This document shows positions 54,786 through 64,000 of a stretch of DNA of 64,000 bases, in pieces (the first letter of the stretch is position 1; each line of letters opens with the position of its first letter). The notes beneath the pieces are model-generated. The model was not told where the DNA came from, did not search any database, and saw only the letters and a program-made list of their open reading frames with translations. Position numbers and translations under genes: made by a program. Origin of the DNA: Choristoneura fumiferana (Eukaryota > Arthropoda > Insecta > Lepidoptera > Tortricidae); NCBI RefSeq assembly GCF_025370935.1, contig NC_133486.1, positions 1,365,006-1,429,005 on the forward strand, given 5' to 3'.

Positions 54786-55384
54786 TTTAGGGTTCCGGAG
54801 CCAAAATGGCAAAAACGGAACCCTTATAGTTTCGCCTGCTCAGGGACACTCAATGCTAGAAAGCTGTAATTTTTCACGGATATATAAGTGAACTATGCCG
54901 ACCAAATGGTACAATTAAAAATTCAAAAAACATTTTTTTTAGTGTACCTCCCATAGACGTAAAGTGGGGGTGATTTTTTTCTTATCCAACTCTATAGTGT
55001 GGGGTATCGTTGGATAGGTCTTTTAAAACCATTAGGGGTTTGCTAAGAAGATTTCGATTCAGTGATTTGTTTGCGAAATATTCAACTTTAAAGTGCAAAT
55101 TTTCATTAAAATCGAGCGTTCCCCCTCCCCCCCCTCTAAAATCTAAACCGGTAGGTGGAAAAATTTGAAAAAAATCAGAATGGTAGTAAGTATTTCAAAC
55201 TTTCAAGGAAAATTATAACGGCTAAGTTTGCTTGAGAATTATTAGTAGTTCATGAGTAAATAGTAGCCTAAGGTATAAAATATACCTAAACTTGGAAGAT
55301 TCCGTATAAAATACGAAATCCTTAGAAAAATATTACTTATACGGAACCCTATTTTGGGCGTGTCCGACACGCTCTTGGCCGGTT
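54786..55384 (-). repeat. Dispersed repeat R3, complete
   Basis: TTAGGGTTCCGGAGCCAAAA to GTCCGACACGCTCTTGGCCGG, inverse orientation. Confidence 0.7.
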
Positions 55385-55459
55385 TTATTTATTTACTTTT
55401 GTTAGTATATAGTGAAAGTAATATTTCAAAAATGTAATTTATATAATATAATGTTTATT

Positions 55460-55672
55460 TAGTTATCTGCAAGAACCCCTCTGAGTGTAAAGGCCTCCTC
55501 CAAAGATAGCCAGTCTTCTCTAGATTGCGCTATTTGAATCTAGTCAAGGCCAGCTGTTTTTTTAAGCTCATCTTCCCATCTAGCTAAAGGTCTACATCTG
55601 TTCCTTTTGCCTTGAGGGCCTAACCATGTAGTCACCCTTTTGGTCCATCTCTGGTCTTGTAGGCGCGCCTAC
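55460..55672 (-). repeat. LINE 3' fragment
   Basis: GCAAGAACCCCTCTGAGTG, AAGGCCTCCTCCAAAGATAGC, AGCTCATCTTCCCATCTAGC; related to 14610-14675. Inverse orientation of an RTE-like end. Confidence 0.5.
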
Positions 55673-56080
55673 TGCGTACTTTTCAATACAAAGAATATAT
55701 TGAGATTTGTTAGATCAATTTCCCAGATGCAAAGTAGCAAAATTTCCCGAATGATTTTTTCCCAGTATGGTTATTACTGAAGCTTATTTTCACAGTAGCG
55801 TTTTTTTGCAATCAGAATCGAGACAAACACAGTGTCGACGGAGCTCCGCTCACGCGGAGCTTCAACTTCTGCTTAGTTTTGCCCTTTGGGCTGATGCAAA
55901 CTTAACATAACCTAAACCTACATATGTTTCTGTGTCGATTAAAATTGTGAAAATAAGATTCAGTAAAAAAGCATATTGGGAAAAAATCATTTGGGAAAAA
56001 ATGCGTACGGAAACTTTGCTACTAGGAAATAACGATTCTAGGAAATTGATCTAGCAAACCGAAAATAGAAATGTTGCTAA
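55673..56080. other. Unassigned intergenic DNA
   Basis: Weak inverted similarity (CCCGAATGATTTTTTCCCAG near 55746 and TGGGAAAAAATCATTTGGG near 55977, enclosing a GAGCTCCGCTCACGCGGAGC hairpin at about 55840-55862) suggests another foldback; borders unclear. Confidence 0.4.
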
Positions 56081-56345
56081 GGCATGGGATGGCCTAGTGG
56101 TGTGATCTATTGCCTCTCAAGCAGAATGTCGTGGGTTCAAATCCGAACTCGCACCAATGAATTTATCGATATTCATGTGCGAAATATCATTTGTTTACCA
56201 TGAGCATTTACATTGAAGGAAATCATCGTGAGGAAACCTGCACAATCTGCGAAGTAATCCGCACTGGGCCCGCGTGAGAACTACGCCCCAAGCCCTCTCA
56301 TTCTGAGAGGAGGCCTGTACCCAGCAGTGGAAAGTATGTAGGCTA
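56081..56345 (+). mobile_element. SINE family A, diverged copy
   Basis: GGCATGGGATGGCCTAGTGG, GGTTCAAATCC, CACTGGGCCCGCGTGAG and CCCAGCAGTGGAAAGTATG. Several indels; the GAT tail is lost. Confidence 0.7.
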
Positions 56346-56597
56346 TTCTTTGTGCCCATTGTCGTTAAAACACTTATAATTAAAATAAGAATGCAATATT
56401 AAACGTCAATTTGATACGGTATGGACCCAAAACCACAGAACAAAGTTTCTGATAAACATAAAGCTAAATAAGACAGTTTAGGAGTTGATTTGATCAGTTG
56501 GTGACCACAGATTAATCCTAAAAGCAAAGCATTCTAAATCCTCCAAGTCCTGCAAAATCTAGATAACTTCCACGTGACCAAAAATCAGTGATTTCTA

Positions 56598-57075
56598 AAT
56601 TATTGAATTAGGCTTTACCTTGCGGAGGTCCATATCAATGAACTGATACAATTACTTTGCTCTCCCACGACCTTATGATAGCTATGCTTATGCAATATAT
56701 GTGTGTTCATGCAGTTCCTCCACCTCCACACTGTAAGAACACATAAATCGCACAAACCCATCTATCACCACCACCATACTACACTGACGCGTTTCGAACT
56801 CAACCAGTACCCCTAGTGTAAGTTTTCGGTTACAAAATACGTCTCGATCACGTTCGCGTAAAATCTCAATTTGTATGTAAACACGAACATCGCAAACGTT
56901 CCGCTAGAGGCGCTGTTCGTGTTTCCATACAAATTGAGATTTTATCGCGAAAACTTATACACTAGGGGCACAGAGCTCACCTTCAGAGCAATACAGCCGT
57001 TCACCATGATACCAGATGTTAGATGTTGAGTCTATAGTTAGTTGATGTTGATCATAAGGTCGCGGGTGAGCAAAG
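56598..57075 (+). mobile_element. Palindromic element Hp2, copy C, containing an Hp3 foldback
   Basis: Lead TTACCTTGCGGAGGTCC at the left, then a diverged left arm (CTCTCCCACGACCTTATGAT). The matching right-arm core AAGGTCGCGGGTGAGCAAAG lies at 57056-57075. The loop region holds an Hp3 element at about 56816-56966. No clear direct repeat is left. Confidence 0.6.
56816..56966. mobile_element. Foldback MITE Hp3, copy B
   Basis: Same arms as 46654-46832 (CTAGTGTAAGTTTTCGG and CGAAAACTTATACACTAG), with one arm internally shortened. Nested inside Hp2 copy C. Confidence 0.7.
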
Positions 57076-57185
57076 TACTTAACCCTTAATTTGACAAAAA
57101 AAAAAAAGTTCGTGATTCAAGCCTCATCGTTATTTTGGAGTCGAAAAATTATATGTATACTAAAAACAAAAATTCGGATAACCGC

Positions 57186-57405
57186 CGACTTTGCCACTTC
57201 AAAGTTCAATATCTCAAAAACGGCTGAACCGATTTTGATAAAACATGTCTAAGAACCATCGCTAGAAAACCTGTTTGCTAGAAAACTGCGTCCAAATCTG
57301 TTCTCCCGTTTAAGAGCTACGGTGCCACAGACAGACAGACACACACAGACATACAGACACACATAGCGGTCAAACTTATAACACCCCTCTTTTTGCGTAG
57401 GGGAT
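57186..57405 (-). repeat. Dispersed repeat R4
   Basis: CTTTGCCACTTCAAAGTTC to CCCCTCTTTTTGCGTAGGGG, with a (CAGA)n expansion. Confidence 0.65.
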
Positions 57406-57664
57406 GTAGTCAAATATACTGTCGACTGCCAAATTAAGGTTTAATTGTTTCAGTTTATTCATTGGTTTCTATCAATTTCTAACAGGGAGATAAAATATCG
57501 AAGTCACAACCGAGTGAGTCATAAAAATTTTCACGGCTGTTTTCAATGCAAAGTCAATGAGAACCACGACGTAATTGTTGGGAATTCCCGTGGGAATTTA
57601 TTAAAATCCCACAGCTGAACTGCCAGATCTATGAGTTGTTCATGCGAAATCGCGTCTGAAGTCT

Positions 57665-57962
57665 CATCATCCCAGCCTATATACGTCCCACTGCTTGGCA
57701 CAGGCCTCCTCTCAGAGCAAGAGGGCTTGGACCATAGTTCCCACGCGGGCCCAGTGCGGATTGGGAACTTCACACGCACCATTGAATTGCTTCGCAGGTT
57801 TGTGCAGGTTTCCTTACGATGTTTTCCTTCACCGCAAAGCTCGTGGTAAATTTCAAATGTAATTCCGCACATGAATTTCGAAAAACTCAGAGGTGCGAGC
57901 AGGGGTTTGAACCAACGACCCTCCGTTTGAGAGGCGATAGGTCAAACCACTAGGCCACCACG
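57665..57962 (-). mobile_element. SINE family A, full-length
   Basis: Runs from the CATCATCCCAGCC tail to GGCCACCACG. A perfect 13-bp direct repeat GCGTCTGAAGTCT (57652-57664 and 57963-57975) abuts it with no extra bases. Confidence 0.88.
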
Positions 57963-58158
57963 GCGTCTGAAGTCTATCCCACTATTATTAAAAATGGGAA
58001 ATTTTGTAAATCTGCCTGTTTGTTTGTTACCACATCACATCTAAACCGCTAAACCGATTTAACAACAAATACTAAAAACAGAATAAAATAAAAATTTAAG
58101 GGGGCTGTATAGTTGTATGTTTTTAAATAGAACATTTTTAAATAGGAATACTCAAACT

Positions 58159-58373
58159 ACTGCTGTGCGGAGTTACATTTGAAATTTACCACAAGCTTTG
58201 CGGTGAAGGAAAACATCGTGAGGAAACCTGCACAAACCTGCGAAGCAATTCAATGGTGTGTGTGAAGTTCCCAATCCGCACTGGGCCCGCGTGGGAACTA
58301 TGGCCCAAGCCCTCTCATTCTGAGGGGAGGCCTGTGCCCTGCAGTGGGACGTATATAGGCTGGGATGATGATG
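58159..58373 (+). mobile_element. SINE family A, 5'-truncated
   Basis: Begins at TGCGGAGTTACATTTGAAA, beyond the B box, and ends in GATGATGATG. The 9-bp ACTCAAACT flanks it (58150-58158 and 58374-58382), showing 5' truncation at insertion. Confidence 0.82.
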
Positions 58374-58546
58374 ACTCAAACTCACTCTGTCGTGTATATA
58401 ATTTTATATATTTCATCACATGTGATGAAAGACATTGTATGTGATACGGGCGGTACTGGAATTACAAACATTGACTCATAAAAGCCATCAGCCTTCGACT
58501 TCGGGCTTCTAAAAGACTCTCGTTTGTACGAGTAATTCCTTCAAAG

Positions 58547-58760
58547 TCAAAGTCAAAATATCTTTATTCAATTTAGGCTATAACAAGCACTTATGAATGT
58601 CAAAAAAAATCTACCACCGGTTCGGAAAAACCTCTGCTGAGAAGAATCCGGCAAGAAACTCAACGAGGTATATATATATTTTTTAAAACAGATTTACAAT
58701 ATTATTAAATGATATGTATACATCACAAGTATTACCTTATTTACTGCCCTCAAGACACAA
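58547..58760 (-). mobile_element. LINE 3' UTR, TTGACTTTGAC type
   Basis: Same segments as 25040-25260 (GTCAAAGTCAAAATATC, CACTTATGAATGTC, GGTTCGGAAAAACCTCTGC). Confidence 0.65.
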
Positions 58761-59085
58761 TGTATTGTTGTTCGGAGATTGATTACTGGTTGATACGCGT
58801 ACTGTATCTTAGACAAGCTTGCGTCATTTAGAAAACAATGACATGATCAACTCTTATTGGAGTTTAGACTTATCACTACTAACAATCATTACTGTCTGAA
58901 GTGGCCAAGACATGAAATAATCTAACATTTATTTTCTTCCAGTTACAAAGTAACACATTGGCACAAGCCTTAAGGCCGCCGCCCGCCACTTAGGGGAATA
59001 ATAACGACCGACTTAAAAAAAGGAGGAGGTTCTTTCTGTGGAGTTTAACGTGACTTGCGTAGCCCACAGAGACGTTCCCTCACTA
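58761..59085. other. Unassigned intergenic DNA
   Basis: No recognised feature. Confidence 0.5.
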
Positions 59086-59298
59086 TGAAGATTGTTTTTT
59101 TGGAATCTTTTTGTATTTTTTATTTCAATTCCAAATTGTTTGTTACTTTTACGGTCATGCCGTAAAACCCATATCGAAAATACAAACTGAAATATAGATG
59201 CATAGAAGAACCAGGACCTGGGTTCGATTCCCAGCGCTGCATGGTCTTATTTTTCTGGTTTTTCTATGCATCTATATTTCAGTTTGTATTTTGATATG
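59086..59298. mobile_element. SINE family F, short foldback
   Basis: The tail in inverse (GAAAATACAAACTGAAATAT) is followed directly by a plus T arm GGTTCGATTCCCAGC and the plus tail. The remainder of the tRNA-like part is deleted. Confidence 0.6.
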
Positions 59299-59572
59299 GC
59301 CTTCACTATGAGTTATTTATACGGTTAGAACTTTCAAGATTTAGGTACTTTATTTTTTATTTATTTAATAAATCAAAGCCTGTCAATGTCAACGAAAAAC
59401 AATTTAACCTTACTTAAAACAGAACTACATTTAATAGGGATATTTATATTTTTAAACGTTAAAAATCCAAGTATAAAAATGTTATAAAATTTGTAATAGT
59501 AGGTAACTTAAAAAAATTTACACTAAATATTAACATAACCAGCATCGACCCATAATAATCCAATATTGAGAT

Positions 59573-60516
59573 TAGGGATGGCGATTCTTTCTAGAAAAGA
59601 TCGATTCTCGAATCGATCTGAATCGAGGCCTGAAAAATCGATTCACAAAAAAATCTAAGTCAAAAAGATCGATTCTCTAAAAATGTATCTTTTCTTGATT
59701 TACTTTTCTAGCTCGTATTTTCAATATGTAAATCCAATTATGGAAGAAATTACCGTATACAACGCGTCATATAAATCTGCCTAAAAGTTAATTACATTAC
59801 ATTTTTGAGATACATTTTTTATGCGACGTCTTTACTAGCTATTATTTCTGGTATTTATTTTTAAAAAAATATTATCATAAATTATTATTTAAATTCATTA
59901 CTAACATAGTTATAGGATGACATTGTATGCTAACAGAACTATGGATTCTTTGTGATCTGGATTAAACGATTTTTATTTTTTATTTTATTTTATTTTATTT
60001 ACTTACTCCCGGATTGTGTTCGAATCGCTTAGCGGTATAGTGCCTATTCAATTATTGGAATTATAACTTTATAGTTTTTGTGGTACAGTCACCAGCGCCA
60101 ATATCTGACATAACAAGCGTGCATAAATATCTGATACGACTCTATTTCTAGGGCCGGAAGGACGTGTCAGATATTTTTGCACGCTCCGCTGTGGGAGATA
60201 TTAATGCTGGTGACTGTACTAGTCGTGGCAATGAACTTTTAGGCAAAGTTAGGCGGCGGAATTACGCAGTTTGTATCGTACCTTAATCTCCTGTCAAATA
60301 CTATTAGCGTAAGCGTAGCGTACGATGAGAAGTTCTAATTACGAGTTTCAACAAAAAATTGTTCAATCCCGAAATATCGATTCACTAGATTGATTCAGTA
60401 CTACAAATACAATACAATAAAATATATATTATGATTATGATTACTCTGAATTGATGTTATAGATCGATCTTTTCCGTTGAAAAAATCGATTAATCGATCT
60501 CAGATCGCCATTCCTA
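59573..60516. mobile_element. hAT-like element, 944 bp, with nested MITE
   Basis: TIRs TAGGGATGGCGAT and ATCGCCATTCCTA differ at one position. The flanks are ATTGAGAT and CTTGAGAT (7 of 8). Subterminal GATCGATTCTCGAATCGAT repeats occur at both ends. A TA-flanked MITE is inserted at 60084-60218. Confidence 0.7.
60084..60218. mobile_element. TA-flanked MITE (mariner-like), uninterrupted copy
   Basis: Ends TACAGTCACCAGC and GCTGGTGACTGTA, compatible with TIR CAGTCACCAGC and a TA duplication. The interior has GATATTTTTGCACGCTCCGC. It is nested in the hAT-like element at 59573-60516. Confidence 0.75.
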
Positions 60517-60524
60517 CTTGAGAT

Positions 60525-61158
60525 AAACTAATGTGTTGTAAATAATTATAATTTATGATAGATTGATGATGCCATAAATTGTCATTTTTGACGTCTCTCC
60601 AAGAAATAAAAAATATATCTATACATCTTTATGCCACTAACAATGAAATTGATATATTCATAGCATTGTCGCTATAGATATTTATGTCGTGGACTGTACA
60701 TTATATCCCCTTGAAAAACTACCATCTTTAATTACAGAAAGGCAATGCAGCCAATAAATGGAGACTTTTGAACCGGGCACGATGCAGGGGTATTTTAAGG
60801 TTAGACATTTTTTTTGTAATAAAAAAATTAAAAACTATAAACAACATTCATTACTTCGTTTACATTTTCAACATGGCTGGATTGTCAATGTGGTCTCTGC
60901 TACTTGCCAGACCTAAATGTAATTAGTTTTTAATCTATCCCCGTCAAAGCTGTCCCCGTCGATACAGATCGCAATAAATCACTAATCCAGCATCAGTTAC
61001 CTATTTGTCTACCATAGTCGCTTCTCTCGCTCCTAAAATTAGTATTCATGCTGGATGTCGTCACTACTTTTAAAAAGCTCGTATCTCAAATCACAGCAAA
61101 ACTGACCCTTGAAATCAACGCAGCACTAGGGTAAAGGGACGCTATTTTCCAGTTTTTA
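60525..61158. other. Unassigned intergenic DNA
   Basis: Contains the short QRGNAAS repeat piece at 60740; otherwise nothing recognised. Confidence 0.45.
60740..60825 (+). repeat. Fragment of the QRGNAAS repeat
   Basis: AGGCAATGCAGCCAATAAATG, GACTTTTGAACCGGGCACGA and TGCAGGGGTATTTTAAGG. Confidence 0.4.
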
Positions 61159-61350
61159 CCCCCGACGCAAAAAGAGGGGTGTTATACGTTTAACCGCTAT
61201 ATATGTCTGTCGGTGGACCGATTTGAATGCGGTTTTTTTTGAATGAGGATTTCTAGCAATGATTCTTAGACGTGTGTAAGCCGTTTTAGAGATATTGAAC
61301 TTTGAAGTGACAAATTCGGGGGTTTTTCAACTATTTGTTGGTTAGGTTAT
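61159..61350 (+). repeat. Dispersed repeat R4
   Basis: CCCCCGACGCAAAAAGAGGG to GTTGGTTAGGTTATTGC. Confidence 0.65.
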
Positions 61351-61412
61351 TGCAAAATATAATAATGACGACGCTTTTTGAGAAACGCGGAAGCGGAGAT
61401 GACAATGTTTGT

Positions 61413-61726
61413 CTAATTAAGATTGGTTTTTTGGAATCTTTTTGTATTTTTTATTTCAATTCCAAATTTTTACTTTTACGGTCATCCCGAAAAAAGTTTG
61501 AGGGCTTACGGCATAGATGTCGCTAGCGTCGCTGCTTAAGTGACTAAGTAAGAAACACAAGCTGAGATATGAGATGCATAGGGAAATTCGTGTCGGTACC
61601 GTTGACCATCAGTGGTGTAGCGGTATAGCACGCGGTACGGATTACCGAGGACCTGGGTTCGATTCCCAGTGATGGTCTTATTTTTCTGTTTTTTCTGTGC
61701 ATCTATATTTCAGTTTGTATTTTCAA
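61413..61726 (+). mobile_element. SINE family F, long copy
   Basis: AAGATTGGTTTTTTGGAATC, then the interior, an intact 74-nt cloverleaf at 61604-61677 and the tail CAGTTTGTATTTTCAA. Confidence 0.75.
61604..61677 (+). other. tRNA-like cloverleaf inside SINE family F
   Basis: The acceptor arm GACCATC pairs perfectly with GATGGTC. The T arm is CTGGG TTCGATT CCCAG. The anticodon-like arm is CGGT loop ACCG, and the D arm contains GTGTAGCGGTATAGCAC. It is a retroposon part, not a tRNA gene: no pol III terminator follows and no CCA-ready 3' end is evident. Confidence 0.7.
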
Positions 61727-62924
61727 TTTTGTATTTTCAATGTTTGTCTACCTTGATCAAGGGCTCTAGAGGTGGTGCTACCTGAAATATTGTTCACTAA
61801 AAAATATATCAATGGAACGAGTTTTTTTCAAAAGTAGTCTGCATAACACGTAAAGGGGTCTTATTCGCGTTTTCATCTTCGAAGAATTCGCTATCATGCG
61901 AGGATAAAGCAACATTTTGAGATAAAATTAGTGTTATCTATGACTTGGTGATTAAAACTTTATTAAAGTGATATAAATAAACGGTTCTCTATCGTTTGCC
62001 CGAATTTCATATGGCCGAATGTAACATTTTCTAGAATTTTCATTAACCATAAAGTAATTTATTTCTGAAATAAGTAGTAATTTCTTCAGAGTTGATATTA
62101 AACTAACCTAACCTAACCTACTGCATTCTATATGATGACATTAAAAAAAAACCTAAAAACAGCACGCTTCTATATATTTTATTGCAAACGTTGGTATGGC
62201 AAGTGAAATTCGGGCAAGTAAAGGTAAACTTAAATAAACACGGACTTTCCATTTGGACCAAATTTAAGCCAAAAATACTCGTTTTCTGACGCCTCTTTCT
62301 TAGCTTCGCTGTTTATAACATTTCACTACTTTTTAAAGACAAAAAATCTCATATGAGACCTACGTTCTTCGTTTAGTCAGTAAGTATATCTTTTTTGGGA
62401 TGAATTTTTGCGGAAAGGAACCTTTATATTTTGTTGACGTTATTGTTAACTATTATATCATACGGAATAAAGGACGATCTCTTGCTTTGACTCATAAAAA
62501 TACACAAAAATATTTATTGGTAGAAATATTTTTTGGTAGGCGTTTAGATATTTCATTGCTCTTCGCTGAAGTATATTAAGAGTGCGGGGAGAGAAATTTG
62601 CGTGTTCAATTCACTTATATTTAGGTCACTAATATAAGAAGCCGCAATAGAGAGATTTTCCTGGACTCCAAGCACATGAAGATATATAAACTAAATTTCA
62701 ATAGAATCTGAAAATGTTCTAGACATTTACGACACCCTAACTTGGGCACAATTATATATGTCCCTGTTGATGTGATCATTATCTAAAAGCAATAATAGTC
62801 ACATCACCAAGACCTACATAGGCAACCGGGTGTTCATATTAGTTGGCTGGAAGTGTCTACAGGATTGTCAGATTATATTGAAGTAAAATATATCTAATGT
62901 GGTCCTCTATGGTGGTATACAAGG
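61727..62924. other. Unassigned intergenic DNA
   Basis: About 1.2 kb without a recognised gene or repeat. CTAACCTAACCTAACCTAC near 62103-62122 is three insect telomere-like units, too few to mean anything. Confidence 0.45.
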
Positions 62925-63560
62925 TGGGCCCGTGTAACAGGAGCGAAAAATTAAACCACAGCTTCCACTCTTAATCTTGAGCTAATGTAGTTCTTCGACT
63001 TTTGAAAATAACTTGTATTATGATTTTTATTATAGTTTAAAGTTTAATTGGACAAGCATTGTATTGCGTAATCCGGCATTTACATGTCAGACGATGTCAT
63101 TTAGGCTATTGGATGCCGTACATTGAAAATACCATTTAATCTGTTTGGAATAAACAATGATAAAATTACTTAATCTTTGAAAGTTGCAGAGCTAAAGTAG
63201 TTCCATTTGAGTAGCAGAACCAACCAGACCAACCAACCAGAGATATATAGTTTTTTCTTTTCCCGCAATAATTACGCGTTCGGTTACGTGGGTGCACACT
63301 CAGCTTGCAGGTGCAGGTTCAGCTGAAAACCAGCGCTGCAGCTCTGGTTACAGGGCTACGGCATATGCTGAGCTGAGTAATTTTGGCATCACACTACAGC
63401 ACAATATCTCTTATTTTCTTCTCTTTTCCTATTTATGTTTTTACTGTGTTTTTGTTGTGATGTAGTGTGTTTTTCTTGTCAATAAATGTTGTGAGTTTGA
63501 GTTTGTTTGAGTTTAGAACCTGTGTTTTAATTTTTTGCTCCTGGTACGGGCCAACCCGTA
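62925..63560. repeat. Possible diverged member of the CCGGGTGTGGCC family
   Basis: Left CAAGGTGGGCCCGTGTAACAG and right CTCCTGGTACGGGCCAACCCG are weakly inverted. Inside, GAGCTAATGTAGTTCTTCG and AGCTAAAGTAGTTCCATTTG resemble subterminal parts. Low certainty. Confidence 0.3.
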
Positions 63561-64000
63561 TATTACTATTAACTACAAAGACTCCATACATTTCTATAAA
63601 AACCAAAAGGAGACGTTATATCGGGTTATTCTTCTAAGTTGCTACATTCTTGACATAGTGCACGTGGTCTTCGGTTCAGAATTAGTTGTGAATCTTCATG
63701 ACGACTTTCTTGGGAAAATAGTGTGGTATTTTCCTTTTGCTTTCCACACCGATCGCCTATATGCTTCCAACAATTATTAAAATAGATACACGGATCATTG
63801 ATGTATACACGTATCGTAGTCAAGTGACGCCCGAATGTTTCGAGCCAACCCGCGGCTCTTTCTCAAAGGCGAGCTCGAACGTAAAGCCAACCCTGCATCA
63901 TTTTTAGAAATTGTAAGTGTTTGACATCTGTAGTACAGCCAGCATCAAAAGTAGCTGTACACTGTCGTATTTTGTCGATTTACAGCCACGTACTAAACGC
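63561..64000. other. Unassigned intergenic DNA
   Basis: GAATGTTTCGAGCCAACCCG, CTCAAAGGCGAGCTCG near 63832-63875 may be a retroelement 3' end. TACAGCCAGCATCAAAAGTAG near 63934 may start a MITE cut by the window. Confidence 0.35.

Noticed and set aside
54462..54869. 135-codon plus frame as a gene
   Set aside because: It runs from the antisense of a family B element across unique DNA into an R3 repeat.
61604..61677. A functional tRNA gene
   Set aside because: Cloverleaf is good, but the same segment recurs in other copies of a retroposon with a common tail and no T-run terminator immediately after it.
62103..62122. Telomeric TTAGG array
   Set aside because: Only three units of CCTAA; too short to be a telomere or an interstitial array.

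Overview
The window is insect nuclear DNA, almost certainly lepidopteran. It is AT-rich and intron- and repeat-dominated. It carries many copies of retroposon families typical of moths and butterflies: tRNA-derived SINEs ending in GATGATGATG, RTE-like LINE tails with the same ending, and the repeat with the terminal motif CGACGCAAAAAGAGGGGTGT. No bacterial-type operon, rRNA gene, CRISPR array or convincing functional tRNA gene is present. The species cannot be named from the sequence.

One host gene is supported, on the minus strand. It runs leftwards from a TATA/initiator core promoter at about 35,500-35,538 and leaves the window at the left edge. Exon 1 (33846-35472) encodes a signal peptide and a long acidic, Thr-rich, disordered secreted protein of 542 residues. 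Three further exons at 10777-10844, 3658-3816 and 2389-2553 have consensus splice sites, stay in phase (1, 0, 0, 0) and encode His/Lys/Glu-rich segments. The visible product is 673 residues without its C-terminus. Introns are about 23.0, 7.0 and 1.1 kb and are packed with mobile elements. The gene resembles predicted histidine-rich secreted proteins of insects; its function is unknown.

Everything else is repeats or unique non-coding sequence. Right of the promoter (35.6-64 kb) I see no host gene. Mobile elements include: 15 copies or fragments of a tRNA-type SINE (family A); 7 copies of a SINE-like element with a folded 5' end (family B); a second tRNA-type SINE (family D); a SINE with an internal cloverleaf (family F); fragments of several LINEs (RTE-like, jockey/R1-like and a third family); five hAT-like elements recognisable by TIRs and 8-bp duplications; a 2.5-kb TTAA-flanked piggyBac-like element and a 303-bp TTAA MITE just upstream of the promoter; PIF/Harbinger-like and TA-flanked MITEs; and two families of long palindromes.

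The least conventional signal is these two palindrome families, Hp1 (copies at 982 and 9229) and Hp2 (copies at 11718 and 28323). They share no evident sequence but share an architecture: a one-sided lead of 30-37 nt, then a foldback, flanked by 12-bp direct repeats. In Hp1 the two arms carry copy-specific segments that match each other within a copy but differ between copies, which suggests the arms are copied from one another.
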